64,000 nt of DNA from Treponema sp. JC4 (GTDB taxonomy: Bacteria; Spirochaetota; Spirochaetia; Treponematales; Treponemataceae). Where the stretch lies: the NCBI RefSeq assembly GCF_000260795.1, contig NZ_AJGU01000008.1:18531-82530 (forward strand), given 5' to 3'. The position numbers and the translations under genes were made by a program. The notes under the pieces are model-generated. The model was not told the DNA's origin, ran no database searches, and worked only from the letters and a program-made list of their open reading frames with translations. Below are positions 16,309-25,900 of the stretch, piece after piece; position 1 is the first letter of the stretch; each line of letters opens with the position of its first letter.

Positions 16309-17364
16309 CTAAGCCTGCCAGTCTCCCCGGTCAACGACTATCTGTCGGTCAATCTTTTCCAGGCGTCGTTTTAGGCATTCAATACATTCTGCGGCTTCGC
16401 TTGAAGTGCAGATTTTATTTTCGTATAGCTCGTATTTTTTTCTCACGCTGACTGGCGAAAGATTTGGCATTACAACATTTGCTCCAGCCTGTAAGCCTTT
16501 TTCGCGGCCAAGCGGGTCGGCAGTTCCCAGAGCTGTTGTGGCTGGAATCAGGGCATGAGGAAGAAGAATCCTTGTCAGTGCAATCATAATCAAAGTGAGT
16601 TTTACAGAACCTTGTGGAAAATCCTTAAAAGGCGTTGCATGGTGGGGAATAAAAGGTCCTATCCCTACCATGTGGGGCTGGAATTCTTTTAGGAAAAGTA
16701 AATCTTTTGCAAGCGACTCTGAAGTCTGGAAAGGGGAGCCTACCATAAAGCCTGCCCCTGTCTGAAAGCCAAGTTCTTTTAAGTCTTGCAGGCAGCGCAT
16801 GCGATTTTCAAAAGTAAGTGCAGGCGGCTTAAGTTTTTTGTAATGAGAGCAGTCGGCGCTTTCGTGGCGCAAAAGATAGCGGTCGGCACCGGCACTGCGG
16901 AAAAGTGCGTATTCTTCCCGGGATTTTTCGCCAAGGGAAAGGGTGACGGCACAATCCGGGTGAGCAGATTTAATTGAACTTGTAAGCTTTGCAATATCTT
17001 CTGCGGAATGAAAATCATCTTCTCCGCTTTGGAGAACAAAGGTCCTGAAGCCAAGTTCCCAGCCTTGGGCACAGCATTCTAAAATCTCTTCCTTTGTAAG
17101 ACGGTAGCGGTCTACGGATTTGTTATCTTTACGAATTCCGCAGTAGTAGCAGTTGTTCTTACAGTAATTTGAAAACTCAATAAGCCCGCGGATAAAAACT
17201 TTTTTGCCGTAGGTCTTTTCTGTAATAAGACGGGCGCTTGTAAAAAGATATCTGAGAGTGTCGTCGTCCGAATTCTTTAATTCTTCTATTAAATAGATAA
17301 GTTCATTAAGAGAAGGAAGAGAAGTTTGCAGACTGTCGATTTTTTCTGTAAGGCCTTCCTTCAT
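16309..17364 (-). CDS. hydE: [FeFe]-hydrogenase H-cluster radical SAM maturase HydE
   Basis: Radical SAM enzyme that helps build the dithiolate bridge of the H-cluster. The 351 residues match the family (about 350). The radical SAM triad is C68-x3-C72-x2-C75 (YCKNNCYYCG), followed by VLQSGEDDFH, LRHESAD and FMVGSPFQT, typical of HydE. It lies 2 bases after hydF ends and is the last gene of a hydG-hydF-hydE transcript. The structural hydrogenase is not in the window. Confidence 0.95.
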   Translation of the reverse strand: MKEGLTEKIDSLQTSLPSLNELIYLIEELKNSDDDTLRYLFTSARLITEKTYGKKVFIRGLIEFSNYCKNNCYYCGIRKDNKSVDRYRLTKEEILECCAQGWELGFRTFVLQSGEDDFHSAEDIAKLTSSIKSAHPDCAVTLSLGEKSREEYALFRSAGADRYLLRHESADCSHYKKLKPPALTFENRMRCLQDLKELGFQTGAGFMVGSPFQTSESLAKDLLFLKEFQPHMVGIGPFIPHHATPFKDFPQGSVKLTLIMIALTRILLPHALIPATTALGTADPLGREKGLQAGANVVMPNLSPVSVRKKYELYENKICTSSEAAECIECLKRRLEKIDRQIVVDRGDWQA

Positions 17365-17366
17365 TT

Positions 17367-18597
17367 TTATTTTGCAATTCCTTTTAATGGTTCAATTGCC
17401 CGTGGAAGAAGTCCGTTTGCCCAGGCTAAAAAGAGGCCGTAGTTTATTACAGGAATCCCTTTTGCTTTTAAGATACTTGTGCGTTCAAGCATTGTTTTCT
17501 GGGTAATCATACAGGCGCCGCAGTGAATTACAAGGGAAAAATCTTTTATATTTGCAGGGATTTCCCGGCTCCATTCAAAAGTTACTGCCTTTCCGCCAGC
17601 ACAGATTTTTTTCTTAAAAAGCTTTGGAATCTTTACAGTACCGATATCATCCTCTTTCTGGTGGTGGGCACAAGCTTCCATAATAAGAACTTTGCCTCCG
17701 TCCGGGAAATTTTCCAGAGCAGAAAGAGACTGCATAAAGTATTCAAAATCGCCTTTTTTTCGGGCAAAAAGAATTGAAAAAGATGTAAGAGGCTGCTCTT
17801 GCGGCAAAATCTTGGAAACTTCTGCAAAAGCCTGGCTGTCTGTAATTACTAAATCCGGCGGATTTTTAAGGTTTTCAAGGGCGCTCTGTAAGGTGTTTTC
17901 TTTTACTACAATTGCGTTACAGTCGCGGTCTAAAAGGTCTCGCAGCGTTTCTACCTGGGGAAGAATAAGTCTTCCTTTTGGAGCTGCAGAATCTATTGGT
18001 GTTACAAGAAGAACTGTTGAACCGGGGCGGACAAGGCCTTCTACCGGAGTAAGTTCTCTGGTAACTTCTGGAGCACTTTCTTCTATTAATTTATACAAAG
18101 TTTTAATGTGGGAAGCGGTATTTTCTTTGGAAGAAAAATAGGCAGTTTTGCAGCCGGCGCTTTTGAAGTAGGCTTCTTTCTGAGTATGGATTTTGTTGTC
18201 TTTTTTATCATCAAAGGTAAAAACTGCAATAAGTGGGAGTTTGACTTTTGTAAGTTCTGAAATCAGGGATTTTTCGTCATCGGTAAAAGCCTGGTTTAAC
18301 GGAGTTGCAAAGAGCACAAGGTCTGCGGTTCGGATTCTGGAAAGAGATTTTTTTTATGCGTTCTGAACCTAGTTCTGTATTATCGTCTAAGCCTGCTGTA
18401 TCTGTGATGGTGCAGGGACCAAGATTTGCAAGTTCAATTTTTCGGCTTACAGGGTCTGTGGTTGTTCCGGCGTTTTTAGATACTACGGCAATATCGTTTC
18501 GTAGAAAAGCATTAAATAGTGAAGACTTTCCGGCATTTGTATTACCGGCAATTACAATGTGAATAGATTCTGAATTTGGGGTAGAAAAAGTTTGCAT
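17367..18597 (-). pseudogene. hydF: H-cluster maturation GTPase HydF, interrupted by an indel in an A8 run
   Basis: HydF is the GTPase scaffold that carries the 2Fe precursor to the hydrogenase. The first frame (from 18597) has G1 GNTNAGKSS (18-26), the AGTTTDP switch and G3 DTAG. The second frame (ending 17367) has the dimerisation domain and the cluster ligands MEACAHH and HCGAC. The frames join at the T8 run 18348-18355 (A8 on the coding strand). With A7 the reading is IKKSLSRIRTADLVLFATP, normal for HydF, and the product would be about 409 residues. All functional motifs are kept, so either the base is a sequencing error or the lesion is very recent. Shine-Dalgarno AAAGGAG precedes the ATG. 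Confidence 0.88.
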
Positions 18598-18640
18598 TGT
18601 AAGTCTCCTTTGGGGGCGTTGCGGGGCTCTCCCCTCCTTT

Positions 18641-20161
18641 CTAAAAATATAGGTCTCGCTCCCCCTGCAAAAGCTTCTGGTAACTTGCGTTGAAGTTTGT
18701 AAAAAGGGCGTGCGGGTAGGTGCCAGGAACCTTGCTGCGGATTTCCTCCATTTCGCGCTGAATTAGCTCCATTCCGATTCTGCGGGTTTCTTCGCTTGCA
18801 AAATCGTCCAGCCACTCCTGGAAGGTAAGGACTGCGTTTAGCTTACAGAAACAGCCTTCGGTTCCGTTACGAAGAAGAGTCATGATTTTTTTGCCAGTTC
18901 GGCCGCAGCGGTATCCGGCGGTACAAAAAGAAACAATGTGACCAAGCTGGGCTGCTTCGCGGATAACCTCATCAAGGCTGCGGGTGTCTCCAAGTTCAAA
19001 CTGAGCGGTGTCCAGCTTCTGGCAGTCGGCGGCGGTATTGAGTCCCTGGCGGTAGGCTTCTGAATAGGCGCGCAGTCCTATGCGGCTGTCGGCATCGCGC
19101 TGGGTGATGATGTTTGAAAGCTCTCTGATAGTCTGAGGCTTTTCGCGGTTGGTAACGATAAGGCCTGCGTATGGAATTGCAACACGAAGGACTGCAACCA
19201 GGTATTTAAAGTCCTCGTCGTTTACCCAGTTTTTAATAAAACTGAAGTTTGTTCCGATTGCTTTTTCAAGGCGGGGAACAGAAAGAGTGTGTGGACCAAG
19301 TCCAAAGTGTTTTTCAAGGTCGCGGGCGTGGGCAACCATTCCCATTACGTCAAAGCGCCAGTCTGCAAGTCCAAAAAGACAGCCGATTGCTACGTCGTCA
19401 ATTCCAGCTTCCATTGCCCGGTGGTGGGCGTAAAGCCGCCACTGGTAGTTGCCCTTAAGCGTGTTTTCCGGGTGCATCTGGGCGTATATTTTGTGGTCGT
19501 AAGTTTCCTGAAATACCTGAAAAGTTCCGATTCCTGCGTCGTTGAGTTTTTTAAGGTCTTCAATGCTCATTGGGGCGGCGTTTACGTTTACGCGGCGAAT
19601 CTGTCCCCAGCCGTTACGAACCTTGTCTTTTACTGAATAAATTGTCTTCATGCAGTCTGCAATGTAGTCTGCATTTGATTCGGGGTGTTCGCCAAATACA
19701 ATTACAAGGCGTTTATGCCCGATTTTTGAAGCCAGAACGTGGGTTTCTTCTTCAACTTCTGCCTGAGTAAGAACTGAGCGTTTCTGTTCGGTGTTATCTG
19801 AGCGGAAACCGCAGTAGCGGCAGGCGTTTACGCATTTTGAACTGAGGTAGAGGGGGGCAAACATTACAATGCGGTTGTCGTAAACTTTCTGTTTGATTTC
19901 TTCAGCAGCCTTAAAAACAAGTGAACGGAGTTCCGGGTCTTTGATGTTACAGAGGGCTGCTACGTCGGCATCGTCCATAAGGGTGATGTCGTGGGCCTTT
20001 TGAAGAATGTCTTCAACGCGTTTTCTTTCTATATTAGAGCTGTTTTCTGCAAGCGTACGGTTTATATAATCATCGTCTATAAAATCTTTACCGTTTTCCA
20101 GATAGCGGTCAATCTGATCCTGTTTTATTTGTGTTTTTACCCAGTCGGAAACCTTATTCAT
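18641..20161 (-). CDS. hydG: [FeFe]-hydrogenase maturase HydG (tyrosine lyase), altered C-terminal cysteine motif
   Basis: HydG cleaves tyrosine to supply CO and cyanide ligands of the H-cluster. The 506 residues are slightly longer than typical (about 470). The radical SAM site is C110-x3-C114-x2-C117 (KCVNACRYCG). The C-terminal auxiliary cluster normally uses C-x2-C-x22-C; here C413 and C439 are kept, but the middle position 416 is Gly (FCTAGYRCGRTG), with extra Cys at 419 and 437. This could shift cluster ligation or impair the enzyme. It is the first gene of the operon; hydF starts 43 bases after it ends. Confidence 0.93.
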   Translation of the reverse strand: MNKVSDWVKTQIKQDQIDRYLENGKDFIDDDYINRTLAENSSNIERKRVEDILQKAHDITLMDDADVAALCNIKDPELRSLVFKAAEEIKQKVYDNRIVMFAPLYLSSKCVNACRYCGFRSDNTEQKRSVLTQAEVEEETHVLASKIGHKRLVIVFGEHPESNADYIADCMKTIYSVKDKVRNGWGQIRRVNVNAAPMSIEDLKKLNDAGIGTFQVFQETYDHKIYAQMHPENTLKGNYQWRLYAHHRAMEAGIDDVAIGCLFGLADWRFDVMGMVAHARDLEKHFGLGPHTLSVPRLEKAIGTNFSFIKNWVNDEDFKYLVAVLRVAIPYAGLIVTNREKPQTIRELSNIITQRDADSRIGLRAYSEAYRQGLNTAADCQKLDTAQFELGDTRSLDEVIREAAQLGHIVSFCTAGYRCGRTGKKIMTLLRNGTEGCFCKLNAVLTFQEWLDDFASEETRRIGMELIQREMEEIRSKVPGTYPHALFTNFNASYQKLLQGERDLYF

Positions 20162-20178
20162 GGCGCTAAGAATAGCAT

Positions 20179-20184
20179 ATTATA
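20179..20184 (-). promoter_or_regulatory. -10 box of the hydG operon
   Basis: On the minus strand TATAAT (ATTATA on plus) is placed about 17 bases upstream of the hydG ATG, implying a leader of roughly 10 bases without a clear Shine-Dalgarno. Confidence 0.45.
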
Positions 20185-20204
20185 GAAAACAGAGCAAATA
20201 AAAG

Positions 20205-20232
20205 TTGACTTATAGCAATTTGCCTTTAAACT
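20205..20232 (+). promoter_or_regulatory. Promoter of the surface-protein operon
   Basis: TTGACT (20205-20210), 16-base spacer and TAAACT (20227-20232) end 6 bases before the ATG at 20239. It is divergent from the hydG promoter within about 75 bases, and leaderless geometry is again implied. Confidence 0.5.
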
Positions 20233-20238
20233 ATAGGC

Positions 20239-21591
20239 ATGCGAAAGGCTAAATTATTATTATTTGTTATTCTCAGTTGTTGTATTCTCCCGCTTCATGC
20301 CCAGCTTAAATATTTTGCCGGCGTGCATGGCGATATGTCCATCCCGGCTTTTCAGAACGGTGAAAAAGTCTTCGGCTTTGGTGGTGGGGGAAATATTGAA
20401 GGCGGCGTTTATCTTGGAAATCTTTCTCTTGGACTTCTTGGTGGCGTTTCTTTTTCTAATGACAAGGGTGAACTCGTTTATGAGATGACCGAATGGAAGG
20501 CTGGCCTTGAAGCAGGTTATGATTTTGGAAAAGAAATCATTCCTTTCTTCCCTGAATGGCTTGCTGTACGTCCAAATCTTGCTGTCCTTGCCGATTTTTA
20601 TAAGGCAGACGGATATCGTTCAAAGAGCAAAAAGACAATCGGAAAAGATGAGGTTTCTCAGGGATTTTCTCCTGTAATTGAAGCAGGATTACTTGTTGAT
20701 TTTCCTAATCTTTTGTCTTACAAGGCTTTTGATTTTATTCCTGCAGTCGGTTATTACCATACTTTCCGCATGGAAAATGAAGGTATGGTATCTTCCGGGC
20801 GGGTTTCTTTAGGAATGAGGGTTCTCTTTAGTCCTTCAAAACTTGGCAGCTTTAATATGGATGGCGGAACCCTTAATGTCTTTGCAACTACAAGAAGCAA
20901 GATGTTTACACCTAACGGAGACGGTGAAGATGATATTGTAGTCTTTGATGTTTCATCAGATGCCGATGAGCACGAAGGCGTTAATAGCTGGGAACTCCGC
21001 GTTTACGATCCTGGTCAGAAAATCTTCTTTATTGATAAAGGTAAAGGAAAGTTGCCTGAGGATTACACCTGGAAGGGTATCAGCCAGAACGGTTCAATTG
21101 TTGACGGTGGTGCCATTTACCAGTACGTATGGTACGTTAAGGCCAATGACGGTGCAGACGGATTTATTCCGGGAATTATTCAGACCGGTGTTATGGTTCA
21201 GGAAGATGACGGTGTTCTTCACTTCTCACTTTCTTCTATTCAATTCGGTCCAAACTCTGCCGGCTACGAAGGCCTTACAGACGAAGAAATTCAGCGTAAT
21301 AAAGACCTCTTTGATACTGTTGCACAGATTCTCAAAAAATATGCTAACTACAATGTTACAATTGAAGGTCATGCAAACAATGTCAGCGGTACAGAACGCG
21401 AGCACCTCAAAGAGCTTCTTCCTCTTTCTTCTGCCCGTGCCCAGACTGTTAAGAAAGAGCTTATTGCCCGTGGTATAGAAGCCGAACGTCTTAATGCTGT
21501 TGGACGCGGTTCAGAAAAGATGGTCACAAACAAAAAAGACGAAGCCTGGAAAAACCGCCGCGTAGAATTCATTTTGACAGAAAAGGAGTAG
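20239..21591 (+). CDS. OmpA-family outer-membrane/peptidoglycan-binding protein
   Basis: A 450-residue secreted protein. Its signal peptide (1-21, ends PLHA) is followed by a probable outer-membrane beta-barrel (about 25-205, glycine/aromatic alternation). Next is a domain opening with FTPNGDGEDD (about 222) that resembles gliding-motility/FlgD-like C-terminal Ig modules. The C-terminal OmpA-like peptidoglycan-binding domain spans about 330-450 (ITVEGHA-like TIEGHANN, LSSARAQTVKKEL, GRGSEK, NRRVEF). It probably links the outer membrane to the cell wall. It heads a three-gene operon: the next gene starts 3 bases downstream. Confidence 0.87.
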   Translation: MRKAKLLLFVILSCCILPLHAQLKYFAGVHGDMSIPAFQNGEKVFGFGGGGNIEGGVYLGNLSLGLLGGVSFSNDKGELVYEMTEWKAGLEAGYDFGKEIIPFFPEWLAVRPNLAVLADFYKADGYRSKSKKTIGKDEVSQGFSPVIEAGLLVDFPNLLSYKAFDFIPAVGYYHTFRMENEGMVSSGRVSLGMRVLFSPSKLGSFNMDGGTLNVFATTRSKMFTPNGDGEDDIVVFDVSSDADEHEGVNSWELRVYDPGQKIFFIDKGKGKLPEDYTWKGISQNGSIVDGGAIYQYVWYVKANDGADGFIPGIIQTGVMVQEDDGVLHFSLSSIQFGPNSAGYEGLTDEEIQRNKDLFDTVAQILKKYANYNVTIEGHANNVSGTEREHLKELLPLSSARAQTVKKELIARGIEAERLNAVGRGSEKMVTNKKDEAWKNRRVEFILTEKE

Positions 21592-21594
21592 AGT

Positions 21595-22935
21595 ATGACA
21601 AAATTGAAATATACTTTTATTGCCCTTATCACCATGCTCTGCGCTCTCTCGCTCACTTCCTGCATGGATTTGTATGATAAGGATGAGATTCAGACAAAGT
21701 TCACAGTTACTTTTGATGGAAATGGTGGAGAAACTTCAAGTGGAAGTAAAACATTTATACAGAATTTTGATTACGGTGAAAAGAAACAGCTTACTGCTAA
21801 TAGTTTTACTCGTAACAATTGTATTTTCAAGGGATGGAATGAAGATAAAAATGCAATAGAACCAAACTATCCCGATAAAGGTGAAATTACAGTAAAATCT
21901 GATATTGTTTTATATGCTATATGGGGAGATCTTTTCATTACCTTTAAAGGTAATGGTGGTAGTTATCAAGGACCCGAAGGTGAGGTCACAGAGGTGACTC
22001 AGGCATTTAATAGTGGTCTTTCTCAGAATCTCTGGAAAAATCAGTTTACGTTATCAGGTAAAGGTTTTAAGGGATGGGGAATTGATGCTGAATCAAGTGA
22101 AATTCGCTATAAAGATGAACAGAGTGTTTCTATAAGTTCAAGTGAAACTGTTTATGCTGTTTGGGCTGATTTACATACTCTTACCTTTAAGGCTAATTAT
22201 GACGGCGGTCCTGCTGATGTAACTCAAGAGTTTATTGACGGGCTAAAACAAGCTCTTGCTGTAAATACATTCACACGTGCCAATTATAAATTCTTAGGAT
22301 GGAGTGAATCTCAAACTGCAACAGAAGTACAATATACTGATAAGGAAGAAATAGAATTAACAGCAGATAAGATTCTTTATGCTGTGTGGGGTGATGCAGA
22401 TTCATCAACTGTTACTTATGTCGATGGAGCACCAGAAGTTGAAATTTCTGTGCCAGCTGCAAAGGATTACAAACCAGGTGTGACAGTTAATGTAATTTTT
22501 GAGATTGGTGAACGTTACGGCTATACCTTTATAGGATGGAGTGACGGTATGACAGTTTATGAAATAACTGGTACAACGTCATTCATAATGCCTTCTAATA
22601 ATGTAACACTTACTGCACAGTGGAAAGAGAATTCAATTGAAGGTGGTGGTATATCAACTGAAGTTAAAGATGTGCCTGATAAGACAATTACTGTTACACC
22701 TAGTTCTACAAGCGCATCACGAAGTCAAAATCAGATTAAGTTCACTGTAACATCAGGCTTCGATAGTTATACTTGGTATATTAACGGGGAAACTACAACA
22801 AAAATATCACCTGCTTCTGATGGTTATATCTGGGATATCAGTGATGCAGATTTAGGAATAAACTATATCATGGTTTTGGCTACGGATAGTGAAGGTTCGT
22901 ATTCTAATACTACATATGTAGTGATAACAGAATAA
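21595..22935 (+). CDS. Lipoprotein with Listeria-Bacteroides (InlB B-type) repeats
   Basis: A 446-residue protein with a lipobox-like signal end (SLTSC, Cys23). Four tandem modules of about 70 residues follow, each ending in the hallmark LYAIWGD / VYAVWAD / LYAVWGD / LTAQWKE and containing a GWxE/GWG motif (about 30-345). This is the Listeria-Bacteroides repeat of beta-grasp type found in surface adhesins. The C-terminal Ig-like region (about 360-446) includes SYTWYINGE. It starts 3 bases after the OmpA-like gene with AAGGAG upstream. It is predicted to be surface-exposed; the ligand is unknown. Confidence 0.85.
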   Translation: MTKLKYTFIALITMLCALSLTSCMDLYDKDEIQTKFTVTFDGNGGETSSGSKTFIQNFDYGEKKQLTANSFTRNNCIFKGWNEDKNAIEPNYPDKGEITVKSDIVLYAIWGDLFITFKGNGGSYQGPEGEVTEVTQAFNSGLSQNLWKNQFTLSGKGFKGWGIDAESSEIRYKDEQSVSISSSETVYAVWADLHTLTFKANYDGGPADVTQEFIDGLKQALAVNTFTRANYKFLGWSESQTATEVQYTDKEEIELTADKILYAVWGDADSSTVTYVDGAPEVEISVPAAKDYKPGVTVNVIFEIGERYGYTFIGWSDGMTVYEITGTTSFIMPSNNVTLTAQWKENSIEGGGISTEVKDVPDKTITVTPSSTSASRSQNQIKFTVTSGFDSYTWYINGETTTKISPASDGYIWDISDADLGINYIMVLATDSEGSYSNTTYVVITE

Positions 22936-22945
22936 GGTGGCTTAT

Positions 22946-25900
22946 ATGAGAAAAATATGTACAATAATTTTATCTTTTATTTATATTTTTAGTTTTTTTT
23001 CATGTAGTAATTTGCAGAATTTTTCAGATGAATCTTTAGAAAATACAAATACTTGTATTGTTCATTTTTTAATTCAGGAAAATGGAAACTCCAGCAGAAC
23101 AATAGTTCCTACAACTGCTGATACAACAACTCTATTGTTTACTCTAAAAGGGGCTGAGACCGGTGAGGCAGAACAGACAGTTTTACCAACAACTTCAGGA
23201 AAAGCTGTCGAATATATGGCCTGGGAAGAATTAAGTAAGGCTTCATTCCGACTGTCTGCTGGAAATTGGGATTTTACACTGGAAGGCTATGCAAAAAAAG
23301 GTGATAGAGATTATATAGTTTCTGGAACCTTAAATAATCAGCCTATAGTTTCTGGTTCAAATTCAATTAAATTTCCTTTATCACCTAATGGTTCAGGAGA
23401 AGGTTCTGTTGATATAACTCTAAGTTACACTCTGGGAGCTGACAGTGAGAGTAAGGTTACAAACGTTGTAGTTACCCTTACAAAAAAAGATGATGGAAGC
23501 AAAATCTATGAAGACACTTGGGAAGGAACTGATACCGATGTTTTGTCAGTTACACTTCCTGATAATGGAACTGGATTTATTAAATACAAAAAATCAGCAG
23601 TAAAAAGCGATACATATTTAAGCAAATTTTCTATAACCAGTACTATTGGGGAAAACACATCAACAAAGAAAGAGTCTTATCGTAGTGATACATTAGTAGT
23701 TGCAACTGGTTGTGAGAGTAAAAAAGATGATTTGACTATAGTACTTAATCAAATGTATTCAATTACATATGAAGGAATGGAATCTGCTGAGCATGTTTCT
23801 TACTGGAAAGAGAATGTAGATAAACCTGAGTTCTACAGCCCTTATGAAAGTACTACATTACCAACAAAAGATGATATGAAACGAGATGATGCAGCTTTTA
23901 TAGGTTGGTATACAAATGCAGAAGGTACAGGAGATAAAATTCTAAAGACTCCTATTAATACAATTAGTCCCGGACCGTTAACTTATTATGCAAAATGGCT
24001 AAAAAATGAAAGATATGTTTCTGCTGCTGGTGATGATGCAACAGATTCTGGTAGCAAGGAAAAACCATATCAGACTCTTGCGTATGCGTTAGGACAGTTA
24101 GCTGATGGAAACTTGGGCTGGACAATCTATATTATTGGTGAGATAACTGAAAATGTAATTATAACAACTGATTCTTCCAAGGCAAAACAGATCATTATTG
24201 AGGGTGAAACTGGTAGTAGTACTAACAGTATTATTGGTAAAGCTGATGGAAATAGTGTTTTGACAGTTTCAACAGATGTTCCTGTAATTTTGCGTAAAAT
24301 TACAGTAAAAGGTGGAAAAGGAACTGATCTTGCTGGAACTGGATTAGTGGGTGGCGGTCTTTATCTTAATGCCACAAACAGTATAGACATTTCTGTTACT
24401 TTGGGTGCTGATTCTGTTGTTAAGGACAATACCGCTCAGTTTGGTGGTGGAGCTTATGTAAAAGTAGGAACTCTTTATCTTGAAGGAACTTCGTTTACTG
24501 GCAATTCTTCTACGGACGGTGCAGGTTTATTTGTTGCGGATACCGGTAATGTAATTATAGACAGTGGTTCTGTGAAGTCTAATATTGCATCAAATAATGG
24601 AGGTGGTATCTATAATGCAGGTAAACTAAAAATAACTGGCTCGCAGGATAATTATGTTACTTTATCTGACAATACAGCATTAGCTGGTGGAGCTGTTTAT
24701 TCAAACGGAACATTATTTAATGTAAGTTATGCGACTGTGAACGGAAACTCTGCCACAAATGGTAAAGGTGGTGCTATATATGCAAGTGGTTCAACAAATA
24801 CTATTACCAATTCTGTTATAAAAAATAATACTGCTGATGATTCTGGTGGAGGTATTTTCACAAGCGGGGCAACAAATACCATTTCAAATACTGAAATTAC
24901 AGGAAACTCTGCAACAAATGGTTCTGGTGGTGGTATTTATACAAGTGGTACAACAAATACCATTACAAATACTGAAATTACAGGAAACTCTGCAACAAAC
25001 GGCTCTGGTGGTGGTATTTACACTACAGGAACATTAACACTCACATCTTCTAAGGTCGGTGCTTCTGAGGCTGCAAACACAGCCGTAACTGGTGGTGGTA
25101 TTTACAATACAGGTGATCTCACCGTTACAGGAACTCAGACTGCATCTTCAACAATAAATTATAATACTGCAAGTGCAAACTCTGAGGCTGGCGCTGGTAT
25201 CTTTAATGAAAATATTCTTACTTTACAGGGTAATTCAGGAGTTTCAAATAATACAGCTGAAAATGGTAACGGTGGTGCAATTTACAATGCCGGAAGTTTT
25301 ACAATGCAGACTGCAAACAGCTGTTATCCAAACATTACAGGTAACAATGCTGTTAATGGCGCTGGTGTTTATTCTGATGGTAATACCGCAACATTTAAAA
25401 TGAGTGCGGGTAGTATTGCAAGTAATACAGCATCTAGTACTTCTACAACAACACAAGGTGGAGGTGTATATAACGGAGCAACTATGTTCCTTTATGACAA
25501 GGCTGTAATTGGAGCTGCAAATCCTGCCAGTGTAGCTACGGATAGTAATCATTCAAATTCAGCAACTAATGGAGGTGGTATTTATAACAAAGGGGTTTTA
25601 AATATCGGATATAGTGATGATGGTGTAGAAGCAGATTACACAGAAGGAATTTATTATAACTATGCAACAAGTGGCGCTGGTATTTACACTGAAGGTTCTC
25701 AATTAAATATGAGAGCTGGTGTAGTTTCATATAACTATGCAACAGAAAATGGTGGGGGAATATATAATGAAAATGTATTCAACTTTACAGGGGGAAGTTT
25801 TGAGCATAACAGAGCAAAAACTGCAGGTGGTGGTGCTTATAACAATAAAACAATGATTATGATTGGTACTGCTGTTATTGGTGATAGTTCTAGTCATACA

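Noticed and set aside
24767..25030. Tandem repeats as a CRISPR array
   Set aside because: Repeats are in frame, adjacent without unique spacers, and encode beta-helix turns.
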